64,000 bases of DNA. Origin: Globisporangium splendens (taxonomy: Eukaryota; Oomycota; Peronosporomycetes; Pythiales; Pythiaceae). A program made the position numbers and the translations under genes. Of this stretch, positions 43,321 through 54,204 are shown piece by piece. The DNA lies in the NCBI GenBank assembly GCA_006386115.1, contig VFIW01000071.1, positions 186,001 through 250,000 on the forward strand, given 5' to 3'. The number at the start of each line of letters is the position of its first letter. Position 1 is the first letter of the stretch. The notes below the pieces were generated by a model. The model worked only from the letters and a program-made list of their open reading frames with translations. It made no database searches and was not told the DNA's origin.

Positions 43321-45846
43321 ATGGCATCCGCTGAAGACCGGTACGGCTACGGCAGCGGCGACCGACCCTTTGAGCTCACGGACACGTCGCTGTCCGAGGG
43401 CGTGTTCTTCGAGCTCGAGTCGCCCGCGGAGGTCGTCGGGCAGCGGGTCACGCTCTCGACGGTCGATGGGAGCAACGACGGCGGCTCACAACGTGCGCAT
43501 GAAGCTGGCGATGCGGTGAAATACTACGGAGGCGGAGCCAGCAACTTCACAGCGGAAGAAGGGCCGGACAAGCCCCGGCCGGAGATCGTGCTGCGGTGGA
43601 AGCGTCTTTCGATCTTCGTCGCGCTCTCCGTGCTCTTCATCATGAGCCTCACGGTGCTTTTCTACTACGGCATTTCCATGATGAAGCTGTACGAACCGGT
43701 CGGCGAGTCGGACGGGAGCGAGCGGAAGGTGCGCGAGTACAACACGTACTCGGGTGCACTCATGGGTATCTTCGAGACGCTCGTCGGTCTCGGCTTTGCC
43801 AACTTCTTCCCCGCGTTCACGGTGTACGTGCACAACCTCAAGTGGTGGCCGGGCGACGACCCGATCGCCAAGACGAGCAAGTTCAAGAAGGTGGCGCTGA
43901 TGTTCTTCTTCCCGCTCGTGATGATCGCGATCGGTAACAGTTTCTCGGCGATGCAGGCCGGCGCATCGACGATCGGCTCTCTCATTCGCATGGAAGCGAA
44001 GACCCTGGGCGTACTCAGCACCAACTACACGCTGCTTGACGTGTCGGCGTTCGACGGCAACATCGTGAACCACGAGTCGACGATCCTCAAGACGGCGATC
44101 CAGCGCCGATCAACTCCGTTTCAATACGTACACTCGTCGCGATGCTTGGCCACATTCGGGAACAAAACCACAAAGCCTGCCGTGAAGCGCGTTGCCGATA
44201 TCGACTCGACGTCGACGGTGTTCGGCTTCCCCGTCAAGGAGTGGGGGCGAGAGCTGTACCCAGAAGGGAAGCCGATGTTCTCCAATGCCACGTTGGACAC
44301 CGACACATCCTTTGAGCTCATGTTTCAGGGCATGGCGTTGCTCGAGCGCTCGGTCGGGAGACTCACGACGGCATCGGGACGATGCCGGTATGTGGACGGA
44401 TCAGATACGCTGTCGTGTGTCAAGCGCAACCAGACGGCCATGAACGACTTGTATGGATACTTCAACGGCACCAAGGAGAAAAGTACGAGTGCGCTGTCGT
44501 CTGAACTTCTACGGGTACTTCGGAACGCGTTCTACGAGGACTTGGACGAGTCGACTTTTTCGTTGAGCTACTCCTCGTTCCTGATCAACAACCAGACGAA
44601 GTATGACGGGATGAGTATCTCGATTTTATTTAAGCGAGATTATCAGTACGGTATTCCGGACGACACTGATATCATCCCGGAAGGCTGTACCGGCAGCGAG
44701 TGCAGTTATCGGTACAATTTTTACGACGCGGATACGTTTTGCGGCAGCGACAACTGCATTTTCCCCGACTGGAATGCAGAGTTCATTCCACGTAGACAAG
44801 CATTGATGATGCAGTACAAGAAGAATTGTCAGCTAGCGAGTTCGAACTTTGATGCCAGTCTGCAGACACATATCCCGGGAGGTTGTGAAACGGTGGCGAA
44901 CTCGGCGTTCCTGTACGGATTCGGGACGCGTATCTTCGGTGACACGCTCGGAGTGACGTCCAGCAACAGTTCGAAAAAAACTCCGTACATTATGAACCCG
45001 AGACGGTACCTTCGATTCACGATCGGGAAGCTCTCCTGGGAATACAAGAATCTCACGGAAGGCTTCGAAGACGCCAACTGTGACCACACATCAAGCGAAG
45101 AACCCTGCGTGGGCTTGATGCACAAGCTCGAAGACAGCGGGCGCCACATTCTCGTTGGCAAGGATTACCTGCCGTCGAAGTTCACGAAGTCGGATTTCCG
45201 CTCCCCTATCATGCTGTTCGAGCTGATCTTGCCGATCATCCAGAATTCTCCGCGTATTACCAACGGCCAAGCGATGCTCGAACAGCTGCGCAGCGCGTCG
45301 TTCCTAACCAAAGACGCCGTCACCAACGTGACGTTGCCCAAAGATGAGTGCTCATTCCGCGCCGACGCGTACATGAAGCACATCTCAACGAATGTATACC
45401 AGGTGTACAATCCGTTCCAGCCGATGTACACGTCAGCAATGTTGTATCTCTTCCAGAGCGCGTCGGTGACCAAATTGCGGAAAGACGAAGATGGCGAGTG
45501 GGCGACGCGCTTTGCCGGCGACAAGGCGGTGTCGGAAATCAAGGTCAAAAACACCGAGGTCGGCGTGTACACGGTCTGGATCGGCTGCATCATCTTGGTG
45601 ATCCTGGCGGTCGTGACCCTGCTGTTCCCGAACGAGCGCGCGCGGCTGGTGCCGATGATGGGCAAGAACGCGCGCGCCGAGCGTTTCATCGCGGTGCAAA
45701 CCGAGGAGGTGTACCCGAACCTCGTCTACATGAAGCGGTTTCGCATCGGGAAGACCGGCGAAGCGCTCAAGTTCAGCGAGTTCTCGGTCGAGTCGGTCGC
45801 GTTGCACCACTGCATGGAGGAAGACGACGACCGAGTGGTCCTGTAG
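43321..45846 (+). CDS. Large-ectodomain membrane protein, paralogue of 34626-36992
   Basis: 841 residues from ATG 43321, which has G at +4; in-frame ATGs at 43279 and 43183 are less likely. The head is ~90 residues. Hydrophobic segments: SIFVALSVLFIMSLTVLFYY, ALMGIFETLVGLGFANFFPAF, VALMFFFPLVMIAIGNSF; then a ~520-residue glycosylated, Cys-bearing loop with CTGSECSYRYNFYDADTFCG, and a final span GCIILVILAVVTLLF followed by the conserved tail NERARLVPMMGKNARAERF. Most blocks align directly with the 34626 protein. Function unknown; the invariant cytoplasmic tail suggests a shared intracellular partner. Confidence 0.86.
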   Translation: MASAEDRYGYGSGDRPFELTDTSLSEGVFFELESPAEVVGQRVTLSTVDGSNDGGSQRAHEAGDAVKYYGGGASNFTAEEGPDKPRPEIVLRWKRLSIFVALSVLFIMSLTVLFYYGISMMKLYEPVGESDGSERKVREYNTYSGALMGIFETLVGLGFANFFPAFTVYVHNLKWWPGDDPIAKTSKFKKVALMFFFPLVMIAIGNSFSAMQAGASTIGSLIRMEAKTLGVLSTNYTLLDVSAFDGNIVNHESTILKTAIQRRSTPFQYVHSSRCLATFGNKTTKPAVKRVADIDSTSTVFGFPVKEWGRELYPEGKPMFSNATLDTDTSFELMFQGMALLERSVGRLTTASGRCRYVDGSDTLSCVKRNQTAMNDLYGYFNGTKEKSTSALSSELLRVLRNAFYEDLDESTFSLSYSSFLINNQTKYDGMSISILFKRDYQYGIPDDTDIIPEGCTGSECSYRYNFYDADTFCGSDNCIFPDWNAEFIPRRQALMMQYKKNCQLASSNFDASLQTHIPGGCETVANSAFLYGFGTRIFGDTLGVTSSNSSKKTPYIMNPRRYLRFTIGKLSWEYKNLTEGFEDANCDHTSSEEPCVGLMHKLEDSGRHILVGKDYLPSKFTKSDFRSPIMLFELILPIIQNSPRITNGQAMLEQLRSASFLTKDAVTNVTLPKDECSFRADAYMKHISTNVYQVYNPFQPMYTSAMLYLFQSASVTKLRKDEDGEWATRFAGDKAVSEIKVKNTEVGVYTVWIGCIILVILAVVTLLFPNERARLVPMMGKNARAERFIAVQTEEVYPNLVYMKRFRIGKTGEALKFSEFSVESVALHHCMEEDDDRVVL

Positions 45847-46140
45847 GAACGTAGTGTTCCTCCAAGCCGTAACATATTAAGCATGGATGCACAACCGAAA
45901 GGGAGAATGTCAATTTTTGTCACTTCGTACAGTCCTGGCACCTTGTAATGCAGAAATCTGGAGCTGGGGACCTCAGCATTGATTTATGGGCAACATTTCG
46001 GCATACTCGGGTGCATCGACAGGCATCTTTTGCATCTGGAAGGCTTCAGCCTCTGTCATTAAGTAGTCGAAATAAAAGTTGTACTAAGAGAGTCAAAGAG
46101 TGCCATCAAGAGTCTGTGTCTGTGTCCTCTGCGAGGTGGT

Positions 46141-46401
46141 TCACCAAAGCATGCCGCCGCTGGGCACCGACGCCTTGTTGCGGCTGTAGCGCATGTACTT
46201 TTGGTCGTTGAGCTTGTCGCCCTGGTTCTTGTCGTAGCCGATGCTGCCATTCGTGCTTAGCGACATGGCTTTGGCGCTCGCGACGAGACCGCTGTTGGGT
46301 GTGCGCGTCGGGCTCGCCAGTGGCAGCATCGCCGACGTGCCCTTGCCATCCATGGCGCTGAGATTGAACGAGAGACTGCCATTGGAGCCAGAGCGCGCCA
46401 T
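46141..46401 (-). CDS. Small protein, unknown
   Basis: 86 residues, single exon. The N-terminal half is Ser/Gly/Leu/Thr-rich (SGSNGSLSFNLSAMDG, LASPTRTPNSG). The C-terminal half is better ordered in character, with YDKNQGDKLNDQKYMRYSRN and a GGMLW end. No signal peptide or membrane span. The distinct C terminus and coding-like base use make it more likely real than not. Possible additional upstream exon not excluded. Confidence 0.6.
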   Translation of the reverse strand: MARSGSNGSLSFNLSAMDGKGTSAMLPLASPTRTPNSGLVASAKAMSLSTNGSIGYDKNQGDKLNDQKYMRYSRNKASVPSGGMLW

Positions 46402-46585
46402 GGGGTCCGCTGAAGCAGGTTTCCTAGATCAGAGTTAATATCTTCCATGGCATTCCTCCCATGGGTTAGCAGACAAACGCAGCAAATACAACACTGCCCA
46501 AGGGAGAAACAAGCAAACATCCCACCTACTTTGTTCGGATAAGTTATCGTCGTCGTCTTTGAACTCACCTCATCCCTTTAACCAT

Positions 46586-48856
46586 TTAGTATCCCTGCAT
46601 CACCATGAGAAGCTGCTCCTGTAATCGCTGTTTAATCGCAGAGTAAAAGCGCAAATCGGACTCCAGACTCATCCGATACGGATCGGACACCTCGCCGTCG
46701 ATTCCCGAGAGCGCGCGGTGGCATCGATCGAGAGATTCATTCACCTTGCGCAATCGGTTTTCTAGAATATCCCATTCATCAGGCGGGAGCATCAATCCAG
46801 AGGACATCGTCGTGGTCATCGCTGTGTGCATCCGCTTGGTCGGGTGGTGCATGAGATCATTCCACCGTGACGGCACCTCCACGATATCTCCCGATGCATC
46901 GGAGCGCCGTCGTTTCTTTGGCATGATCGCGCGCATTGGGATCTCCGCATCGTAGTCGGAGCTTCCGGAATCGTCGTCACGAAGCACATTGGGGGAAAAT
47001 GTTTCAAATGCCGAGTCGCGGACTTCGCCACTAACTACGAGAGCGTTCGAAGGGATGGCGTCGTCGCGCGCAACTTCTGGTTGGACTGGTGGCACCTGAT
47101 TTTTGTTGTCCAAGTACGCTGGTTTAAAGAAGCCGCTGGAGTTCCCTTGAGCTGCTGCTGGCGGTGGGATAGACGAGGCTTTCGCAGCTTTTGGTGGGGT
47201 CAGTGCCTTTGGAGTACTTGCATTTGGTTTACTGGCTGTCGCATCTGAAGCCTTTTTCATCGTCTTGGTTGTTGGTCTCCCCGCAGTGCTCGCAACTGCC
47301 TTAGATTTCGCACCATTCGTCGCATTCCCTTTTTGATTGCGCGACGTGTTCGCGGCTGTGACCTTGGCATTTTTTGCTGCGGGAGCTCGCTGCGAGCCGA
47401 ATGGTCCTTTCGTGTCCATACTCATAACAAACTCAGATAATCGCGGCTCCAATAGCAACCCCATGTGCAAATAGAGGAGGTCGAGCCGTCCCGAACACGA
47501 ATCAAAGAACGACTGCGTCTTGTCGTCCTCCCCTTGAGCCGACTGCTTTGAGTTGATCACCGCGCGCTGGTACATGGAGACGATCTCGTGCCACATCTGG
47601 CGCAACCGCGTCGCCTCATGTCCCAGAATGACACTTGGGTCGATGCTCACAAACAGCGCGTCGTGGAAGTGCAACGTGTCGAACAACTGGTTCACCGACA
47701 TGAACGCGACATGGACGTCAAGCCAGAACTGGTTCACGTCGGCGTCTTTATCGGACTCGGCGATCTTGTCGTTCATCTCGTGCCATCGGACGTTGAAATC
47801 TGGACTCAGCAGCACATTGATCAGCCGGAAGCGGCAGCTTCGTCGCGGACGAACCGATCGCGCCGGCGAGTTCAGTCCCTTGGACCCCGGCTTTGTTGAC
47901 GTCTTGGATGGTTTTGCCGAGGACGATGACGCTGCTCCGACAGGTGCCTTGGCTTTCGATTTGGCTTTTGCTTTCGCGGAAGGAGGAGCTTTGTTTACCG
48001 TCGTCGGAGCAGGTGTTGATGCTGTTGGCTCATCAACCGCCGTTGGCAGATACAGCACATCAGCCGATGCGGCCGCGACATTCGCTGGAGTCGGGACCGA
48101 AGAGTTTGGCGACAAGAAGCTGGTCACAGTTGGTGAGCGCGCGTTGGTCAGACTCGCGTGCGCGTAGTCGCCAAGTTGAACCTGCTCCAGATCCTGCTCG
48201 TGCATGCGCGCAGACGCGTCTGCTGCAGCGCGGCGCTGGTCATCCTCTCGCAAAAGGCGCATCAACCCGACCTTCGTGCGCGCATCTTTTCGCGTATCGC
48301 CCCAAATACTAAGCCCTCGCCGACTGCACTCCTCACGAAGCGTCTTTCCCAGCACGCCATCGTACGGCTCCATCACCTGCGGCTGCAAGACAGGCTCACC
48401 TGCCTTTGCGCGCTGAGTCAACCAGAGCGTTGTCGTCGGCGTACTTGTTCGCAGCAAAGGCGCTGGAGACGTAGCGTGTGTCATCGGCTGGCTGCTGGTA
48501 GTGGTGCTGCTGGCGACGGGACTCGCGGCCGTCGCGACCACGAGCGTCGCCATCTCCTTCTTCTGGGCGATCGTGGTCGTCAGTGGCGCAGCGACGACAG
48601 GTCTCGATCGACTGGCGATTAGCGGTCGCGCGGGCACCGTCACAGGTGGAGGTCGCGGGCTCTTGGCTTTACGCGGCGGCGTGCCTCGGATCAGCACGGG
48701 CGGGCCGCCGTGCAGTGGATGGTACAGCTGCGGCCGCTGGTCGGCCATCGCGCGTCTCGTGCCGTTTGGCTTCGCGACTGGTGTTGGGTTGGCGAAGCCT
48801 TTTCTGTGTGCGAGTCGATTGTTTGGAAAGCGGGAAAAATCGAGCGTTTTCGACAC
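46586..48856 (-). CDS. Large disordered Lys/Ala/Pro-rich protein with SAP-like segment
   Basis: 756 residues, single exon. Residues ~1-170 are Pro/Thr/Ala-rich. Around 180-215 the segment LGKTLREECSRRGLSIWGDT...KVGLMRLLRE has the helix-turn-helix spacing of a SAP-type DNA/chromatin-binding motif. A Lys/Ala repeat (AKAKSKAKAP) follows near 305. A folded central block (~340-480) contains DFNVRWHEMNDKIAE and DALFVSIDPSVILGHEATRL. A second Lys/Ala/Thr-rich linker leads to a basic KKRRRSD stretch that looks like a nuclear signal, and a C-terminal helical region (DEWDILENRLRKVNESLDRCHRAL). A nuclear role is inferred. A degenerate copy of the first part lies at 28419-29025. Confidence 0.82.
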   Translation of the reverse strand: MSKTLDFSRFPNNRLAHRKGFANPTPVAKPNGTRRAMADQRPQLYHPLHGGPPVLIRGTPPRKAKSPRPPPVTVPARPLIASRSRPVVAAPLTTTIAQKKEMATLVVATAASPVASSTTTSSQPMTHATSPAPLLRTSTPTTTLWLTQRAKAGEPVLQPQVMEPYDGVLGKTLREECSRRGLSIWGDTRKDARTKVGLMRLLREDDQRRAAADASARMHEQDLEQVQLGDYAHASLTNARSPTVTSFLSPNSSVPTPANVAAASADVLYLPTAVDEPTASTPAPTTVNKAPPSAKAKAKSKAKAPVGAASSSSAKPSKTSTKPGSKGLNSPARSVRPRRSCRFRLINVLLSPDFNVRWHEMNDKIAESDKDADVNQFWLDVHVAFMSVNQLFDTLHFHDALFVSIDPSVILGHEATRLRQMWHEIVSMYQRAVINSKQSAQGEDDKTQSFFDSCSGRLDLLYLHMGLLLEPRLSEFVMSMDTKGPFGSQRAPAAKNAKVTAANTSRNQKGNATNGAKSKAVASTAGRPTTKTMKKASDATASKPNASTPKALTPPKAAKASSIPPPAAAQGNSSGFFKPAYLDNKNQVPPVQPEVARDDAIPSNALVVSGEVRDSAFETFSPNVLRDDDSGSSDYDAEIPMRAIMPKKRRRSDASGDIVEVPSRWNDLMHHPTKRMHTAMTTTMSSGLMLPPDEWDILENRLRKVNESLDRCHRALSGIDGEVSDPYRMSLESDLRFYSAIKQRLQEQLLMVMQGY

Positions 48857-49354
48857 TTTCCGACAGTGGTATTTTTCGACAGTCTCGATTGTAGTGTGTC
48901 TCTTATAAAAGGTTTGATAGCGTACCCCCTTTTGATACGAACCGAGCCAATGTGAAAAACTGCACTATCTGGTGCCCTTCACAAATAGACTGAGAAGAGG
49001 GTGAACCTTTCTAACTTTACACTTGGCTCGCAGAATGCGGAGATTAAGTCGAATGAGCTCTGCTTTACTCTGCTGCCGTGCTCTCAGTCCGAACGGGCGA
49101 ATCCAGGTTGCGTCTCCCAGTGCAGCATTACGCGGACATGTACTATTTTCACAGCGTGCGAAGAAGAATGGTTGCGTCGGTTATCCTTTTTTTCAGAGAG
49201 CATCTCTGCGGCACGTTGGACCTGAGAAGTTAAACTCCTGTATCAGAACAAGGAAACTTTGGCTCGAAGCGCAGCGAACCTCGCCGCACTCCCGTAAAGT
49301 AAAAATCGACGTCACAGTACCGTTTCCGAAGAGCAAGCAGAGGCGTGCCGCAGG
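48857..49354. other. Divergent intergenic region
   Basis: Spacer between the disordered-protein gene and the membrane pseudogene. Nothing recognised. Confidence 0.4.
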
Positions 49355-51521
49355 ATGAAGCCACGTACCAGGAAGTCCCGTCCACTTGCTATCCCTGTGC
49401 GAAGTATCTCGGTCTCAGCCCTTCACACGACTCGGCAGAAGTATGCTACGACCAGTGCTGAAGAGCGCAAGTCCATCGCTCAGCCTTCACCGCCAGGCGA
49501 CAAGCCAACCAGTAGGCGTTCCTTCAAGAAACTCTCGCTGTCTCATGTCTTCCGCTTGCTTTATCGTATGATGGTGCTGCTGGCTGCACTAGGCTACGTC
49601 GGCGTCTCGTTTAAGGCTACTGCTGATGCGTTGGTATTGCTTCGTGGAAGAGATGGCGAAGTGGTCTCCAAGGACCGTGTGGAATCCAATCTGCTCGAGC
49701 ACTACGTCGGCACGACGACGCTGCGTGTGAACCCCTTTGTCGTGGAGATCCTCGAGAACAACACAACTCCGCGCAACAACGCTACTATCTACATTTCCTC
49801 GTCAGCAGGTGGGTCTTTCGATGCTTGTGACGTCATGACTCCGGCAGCAGAGGCACTGTATGCGCCAGCTGTACGCTTCGATGGTGCGCAACACAGCATA
49901 CAACCTCACTTTTCTTGCGGCGAACGCAACAGAATTGATAGTGCCGATCGTCGATTGTGACTCACCAAGTCTTCGTGAGGGCATCGAATCGCGTGGTGTG
50001 TACAACTTTCTCGTTCGTAGCACGACCGATTTTGACGACACGGCCATCGTGACAGTCAACTTTGCGACACAGATCTACAAAATCCTGCACCAAAGAAAGA
50101 GTGGATCCGCGAGACTCGGGACCGTGACATTCGTCAAGGGCTTGCGTGCTGCCAGCGTCTCATGCCATTATATCGTGTCAATTGGATACCCGTACGAAGC
50201 CTTCAACTTTCGCGTGCACGTGGTCACGGGACTCACGGCTCGTGGAGCGTGGCATTTTGAGAACATACCAAACGGCGACATCACGGATCTGTCCAAGCCA
50301 TTCACAGTCGGTACACGCTCAGGTTTCTTCGTCGACAGTGATGCAGTTCAAGCCAACATCTTCACGGAACGGTGGCTCATCTCGAGCAATCCGATTGAGG
50401 CTATCACTGGCTCCGAGTGGGTCAGTGAGCCGTACATGTTTGATGCATGAGTATGGACACACCTCGTGCACCTGGTCTTCGGGATCGACGTGCTGCTGAG
50501 CCTCGTGGTACTTGTCTTGGTCTCGTATCAAAATCTGATGCACAAGAAACTGTGGGTTGGCGACGCGTTGGTCGCCGTGTCCTCGCGCACGACACTGCGT
50601 GGCATACTGGTCTTAATGTCATGTCGTGTCAACGGGTTTTGGTCGTTGTTCGAGTTCTGCATCTACGAAGGCAACGAGATTTCGAAGGTGACGACCATGA
50701 AGATTTATGAGTGGATCATCTACGCCGATCTCTTGACGACCTACTTTTTCGTCTGCGGCGTGCTTGGGATGCTTTTTCGCGAGCGAATTGATCCGCTGTT
50801 CGCGACGTTGTCGTTCACCCTTGGCTTTCAGTACCGCATTGGTGTCCAAAGCTGGTTTCCAAGGGTTGTGGCGAAAACCAACGAGTTTTCAGTCGAATTC
50901 TACAATAACGGCATGCGGCGGCGCATTGAAGAGCAATCCAAGATCTCTCCAATGCAATTCTGGGCACCGCACAAGCTGACGACGCTACCACCAAGTATAA
51001 TTTTCTCGACATTGTTTCCGATTTTCAGCACCCTAGGCTTTGTGGTCGTCTATATTGTCTTCCAGAAGCTCCGTCGACGCTGGACTTCGCAAAGGTTCTA
51101 TAGCCGAAATGTGAGTGGTCGTTCCTCAAAATCGTTGATGCAGTTCGGCGATGGGAAGACACGGCAACGCCTCGAACAACAAACTGTGCTGACGCTTTTC
51201 GAGATCGCGACTGGTGCCACACTAGCAAACCGTTTTGGATTGCTCGCCGAGTACGACAATTGCATGTTCATCAAAGGCATGAAATTCGCGACACCTGATG
51301 GAATCTACAACAGCGGCTTTGTCATCGCGAACGAGAAATTCCTGGTTCATGCCGACGATATCTGAACGATTGTACTCATGAAGCTGACTCGCATGCGGTA
51401 CAAGAATATCTACATGTACGAAATAAACGGCCACACCGTCGATCAAAAAGCACGGCTCGTGTGTCCAGACTCGTTGACTCTCCCAGACCTGCTCACTTTG
51501 AATGCAACCATTTTATCGTGA
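49355..51521 (+). pseudogene. Second-family multi-pass membrane protein, frameshifted and with two TGA stops
   Basis: The first frame (from ATG 49355) has a basic, Ser-rich head and a hydrophobic segment LYRMMVLLAALGYVGVSF, then an ectodomain with many N-glycosylation sites. Near 49855 the reading must shift by one base to continue (SMVRNTAYNLTFLAANAT ... DAVQANIFTERWLISSNPIE). In this frame TGA 50448-50450 and TGA 51363-51365 interrupt an otherwise continuous product with segments HLVHLVFGIDVLLSLVVLVL, RERIDPLFATLSF and TLPPSIIFSTLFPIFSTLGF and a cytoplasmic C-terminal part, ending at TGA 51519-51521. This family is distinct from the TDIPRTG family; function unknown. Confidence 0.78.
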
Positions 51522-51997
51522 AAGGAATATGCATCCATTCCTTGGTGGTAAGTACAGCAGACGAGCCTTCCAGATATGAACTTCTGCACTCGTGTGTATA
51601 ACGTCATTGCTTTTTGTGAGTGACAGAAAGAGATAGGATGCTACCGTACCATCACGCATCCTCGTTGATTTGCGGTATCACGACCACATACGCATATGAC
51701 TAGGCTTCAGCGACACGCAGGTGTTGTGTGAAACTTCACATTTGCGGTTGCTGATGATGCGCTTGTGGTGATCGTTGATTCTGAGGTGCGACGATGTCTT
51801 GTCGCTGCAAAACCTTTTATTCAGCAATGCCGTCCTCCGCGACACTAAAATTGTATCGTTCAACTTGTTCCACGTTGGTATCGCGGCTGAAGGCGCAATG
51901 ATATTTTTGTCGCTTGGCAAACAATGCGCGTCTATTTCCAGTCAAGGGACACGAGTCATCGGTGGTGATTTTACATCGGCTTTGACTTTATAGAAGC
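51522..51997. other. Intergenic region
   Basis: Spacer between two membrane-family pseudogenes. A 72-codon frame at 51775-51993 (+) is weakly hydrophobic and could be residual family sequence, but I could not match it. Confidence 0.35.
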
Positions 51998-52930
51998 ATG
52001 ATCGCCTCACTCAGGGACCGCCAGCATCGAGGCCAGAATTATGAGGTTCCATCAAAGCACGGGCATCGGACGTACCACGTGCAAGCACCAGCGAGTGACG
52101 TGGATGTCTGTATCATGTTTTCCTGTCTCCGTTGTGTGCTCTCGATTTTTGGCTACCTGCTCGTCGTGACTGACATCCCGCGCACTGGATTTGGAGCTCG
52201 CGATCTGAACACATCGTTCACGAAGGTCACGCTGGACACGGTCTTGCACTTTGGTTCGTACGCGTACAGCGTGATCTAAATTCAAAAGAATATCTCACAA
52301 AGCGTGAGCTCAACGGACGCGGCAGCAATGTATAACGGTACAGGCGAGAGCATTGGATCAAGCGGCGTGAAGGTCTGGTTCTACAAATACGATTCACTCT
52401 CGATGCCATTGCGTGGCATCGCACATCCTTTGAATGTGTCAGAGTATTCACGCTGCTTGCAATACGTTGGAGAATGTCTATCCAAGAGACTGAGTCTCAA
52501 CACAACCTTCAACATGATCGATGCACTGGCGACCGCGCTTCAAAGCGTCCACATCCAGCAGTACGACCGCGATATCAGCCGACTGCACGTGCTCGAGACC
52601 CAAAACGTCTGGGTTGATCAACTGCATCACTACCTGATGAGCAAAGTGTCGAAGTACCGAATAGACAATCGCTTACATGCTGCGCGCTACTACAGCAGGA
52701 AAATTGGAGAAGCTCCGCTAAATATGTGCAGCATGAAGATGCCGCAACGCTAAGAACTCGCAACATTTCCTCCTTTTGCCGTGTGATCTGATGATGCTCG
52801 CCCAGAACACGATCATCGATGGGGATCTAAACAGCAGTATCTACGAGTTGGTGGAAATCGCGGATCCCAGGACAGTTCCGTGGCGGCTCTTGGTGTTTTG
52901 CGGGCAAGTTTTAAGCATCCGAGAAGCCTT
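51998..52930 (+). pseudogene. TDIPRTG-family gene reduced to N- and C-terminal pieces
   Basis: 51998-52753 carries the N-terminal module (SDVDVCIMFSCLRC, LVVTDIPRTGFG, FGSYAYSVI) with TAA 52277-52279 where paralogues have Gln, then YKYDS, PLRGIAHPLNVS, TFNMIDALATAL and VWVDQLHHYL motifs. It ends shortly after ARYYS. About 60 bp later, 52810-52925 encodes the family's C-terminal TVPWRLLVFCG motif. The whole polytopic middle, including DDYRYERG, is absent. Confidence 0.75.
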
Positions 52931-53100
52931 TTACCTGAACACTTCAACACCATGACATCTACAAGTCGGACATGCTCGGCCGCAAAGGAGCCAAACAGCA
53001 GCAACAACAAATCGCGGTTCCCGTTGGTCAGATCGTGTGTAAATAGGCTATCTATCGTATTTTGTCGCATATGGCTCTCTCTCTTCGCACGCTCGCGTGT

Positions 53101-53730
53101 TCAATTCAGTTCCTGGATCAGTGGACGTGGCTTCGCTTCCGTATCACGAGAGAGCTGCATATTGAAAGCAGAAGACGCCAATTTGTCGGTACTCGCGTCC
53201 TTCGTCTTCGCGGCCAGGATCGAGCTTTTCAGGTCGATATCGCCGTCTTCGTCGTCGTCACTGGAATCGCCCGAGTCCGAGTCGTCGTTCCCCATCATGC
53301 CCAGTGCAAAGTTCTATTGCAAAGATGCATGCACACAACGGCAAAATACTGTAAGCCTCTGGTTGCCTACAATTTCAGTTAGTATGCGGCAAATACACGT
53401 ACCATCTCGATCACCTGCGGCCTGTCTTTGGCGTCGCCTGCCTCTGCCTCTGCTTCGTCTTCATTGTCTTCTTCGCCAACCTCGATGCTGTGCTTTGCAC
53501 CTTCGCCCGCAGCCACCGCTTCCTCGAGCTTCTTGTTTTCCTGCTCCATCACCGGCAGAAACGACTGCAACTTGGAAAACACTACCATAACAGCCACATC
53601 TCAAGTCAGCTCGTACATTTCACTCCATCCATGCTGATATATACGCCAACTAAATGCACGTACGAGCGCTCTTTGGGAGCTTTGGGAACGCTGGTGGCGC
53701 TGCCGCCATGGGGACGTCGTCGGCTTGCAT
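53101..53730 (-). CDS. NOPCHAP1 (C12orf45)-like protein
   Basis: Three exons on the minus strand (53664-53730, 53403-53581, 53101-53313) joined by GT-AG introns in phase give 152 residues. The core ALFSKLQSFLPVMEQENKKLEEAV followed by RPQVIEMNFALGMM and an acidic Ser/Asp/Glu tail matches the layout of the NOPCHAP1 family (leucine helix with FLP, then a QVI-x-M-N motif and an acidic segment). In animals the family links NOP58 to the R2TP chaperone during box C/D snoRNP assembly. The start at 53730 is the first ATG of the first exon in phase. Similarity is judged by eye. Confidence 0.72.
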
Positions 53731-54204
53731 CGTACTGTTTGTCCTGCTGTCTACGCACACAGAACGCGGGTCTGTATGTTAGTGCACACTGCGCATATAG
53801 TGGCGCTGTGGTATACACACAGACGCATGCACAGAGAGCGAACGCGCGAGGCAAACGCGGTCGGGTCCATTTCCGTACCTCTTCGGGTGGACGCGCTCGA
53901 ATGATGCAGCCAGATCAGCCAACAGCACACACATACCGTATTTTGTATCAATTTCTTCATTTTCGACACCTTATTTTGTAACCATTGCTCTCCCTCGTTG
54001 GAAACCGGTCCCGAATGGTCCCGAGCCGTGGCATCCATTTCACCTCTACGAATGCATTATCCTGTTTATTTATACTACACTGTATTGTGTTGCCAACAAA
54101 TGAATGAAAAACAGAAAATGCACTATAAGAAGGTTGGCAAAGCCATATCCAAATTTGTGTGTCCTCATAGTGTCAATCCTGCAAGAAGCGGAAAAAGGAT
54201 CAAC
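53731..54204. other. Divergent intergenic region
   Basis: 474 bp between the starts of the NOPCHAP1-like and PSMG2 genes, so both promoters lie here. No gene is seen. Confidence 0.45.

Noticed and set aside
13584..51365. TGA read as tryptophan (alternative code) in the membrane families
   Set aside because: Intact genes here end in TGA (32588, 34488) and use TGG for Trp, and paralogues show Leu or Gln, not Trp, at some TGA sites.
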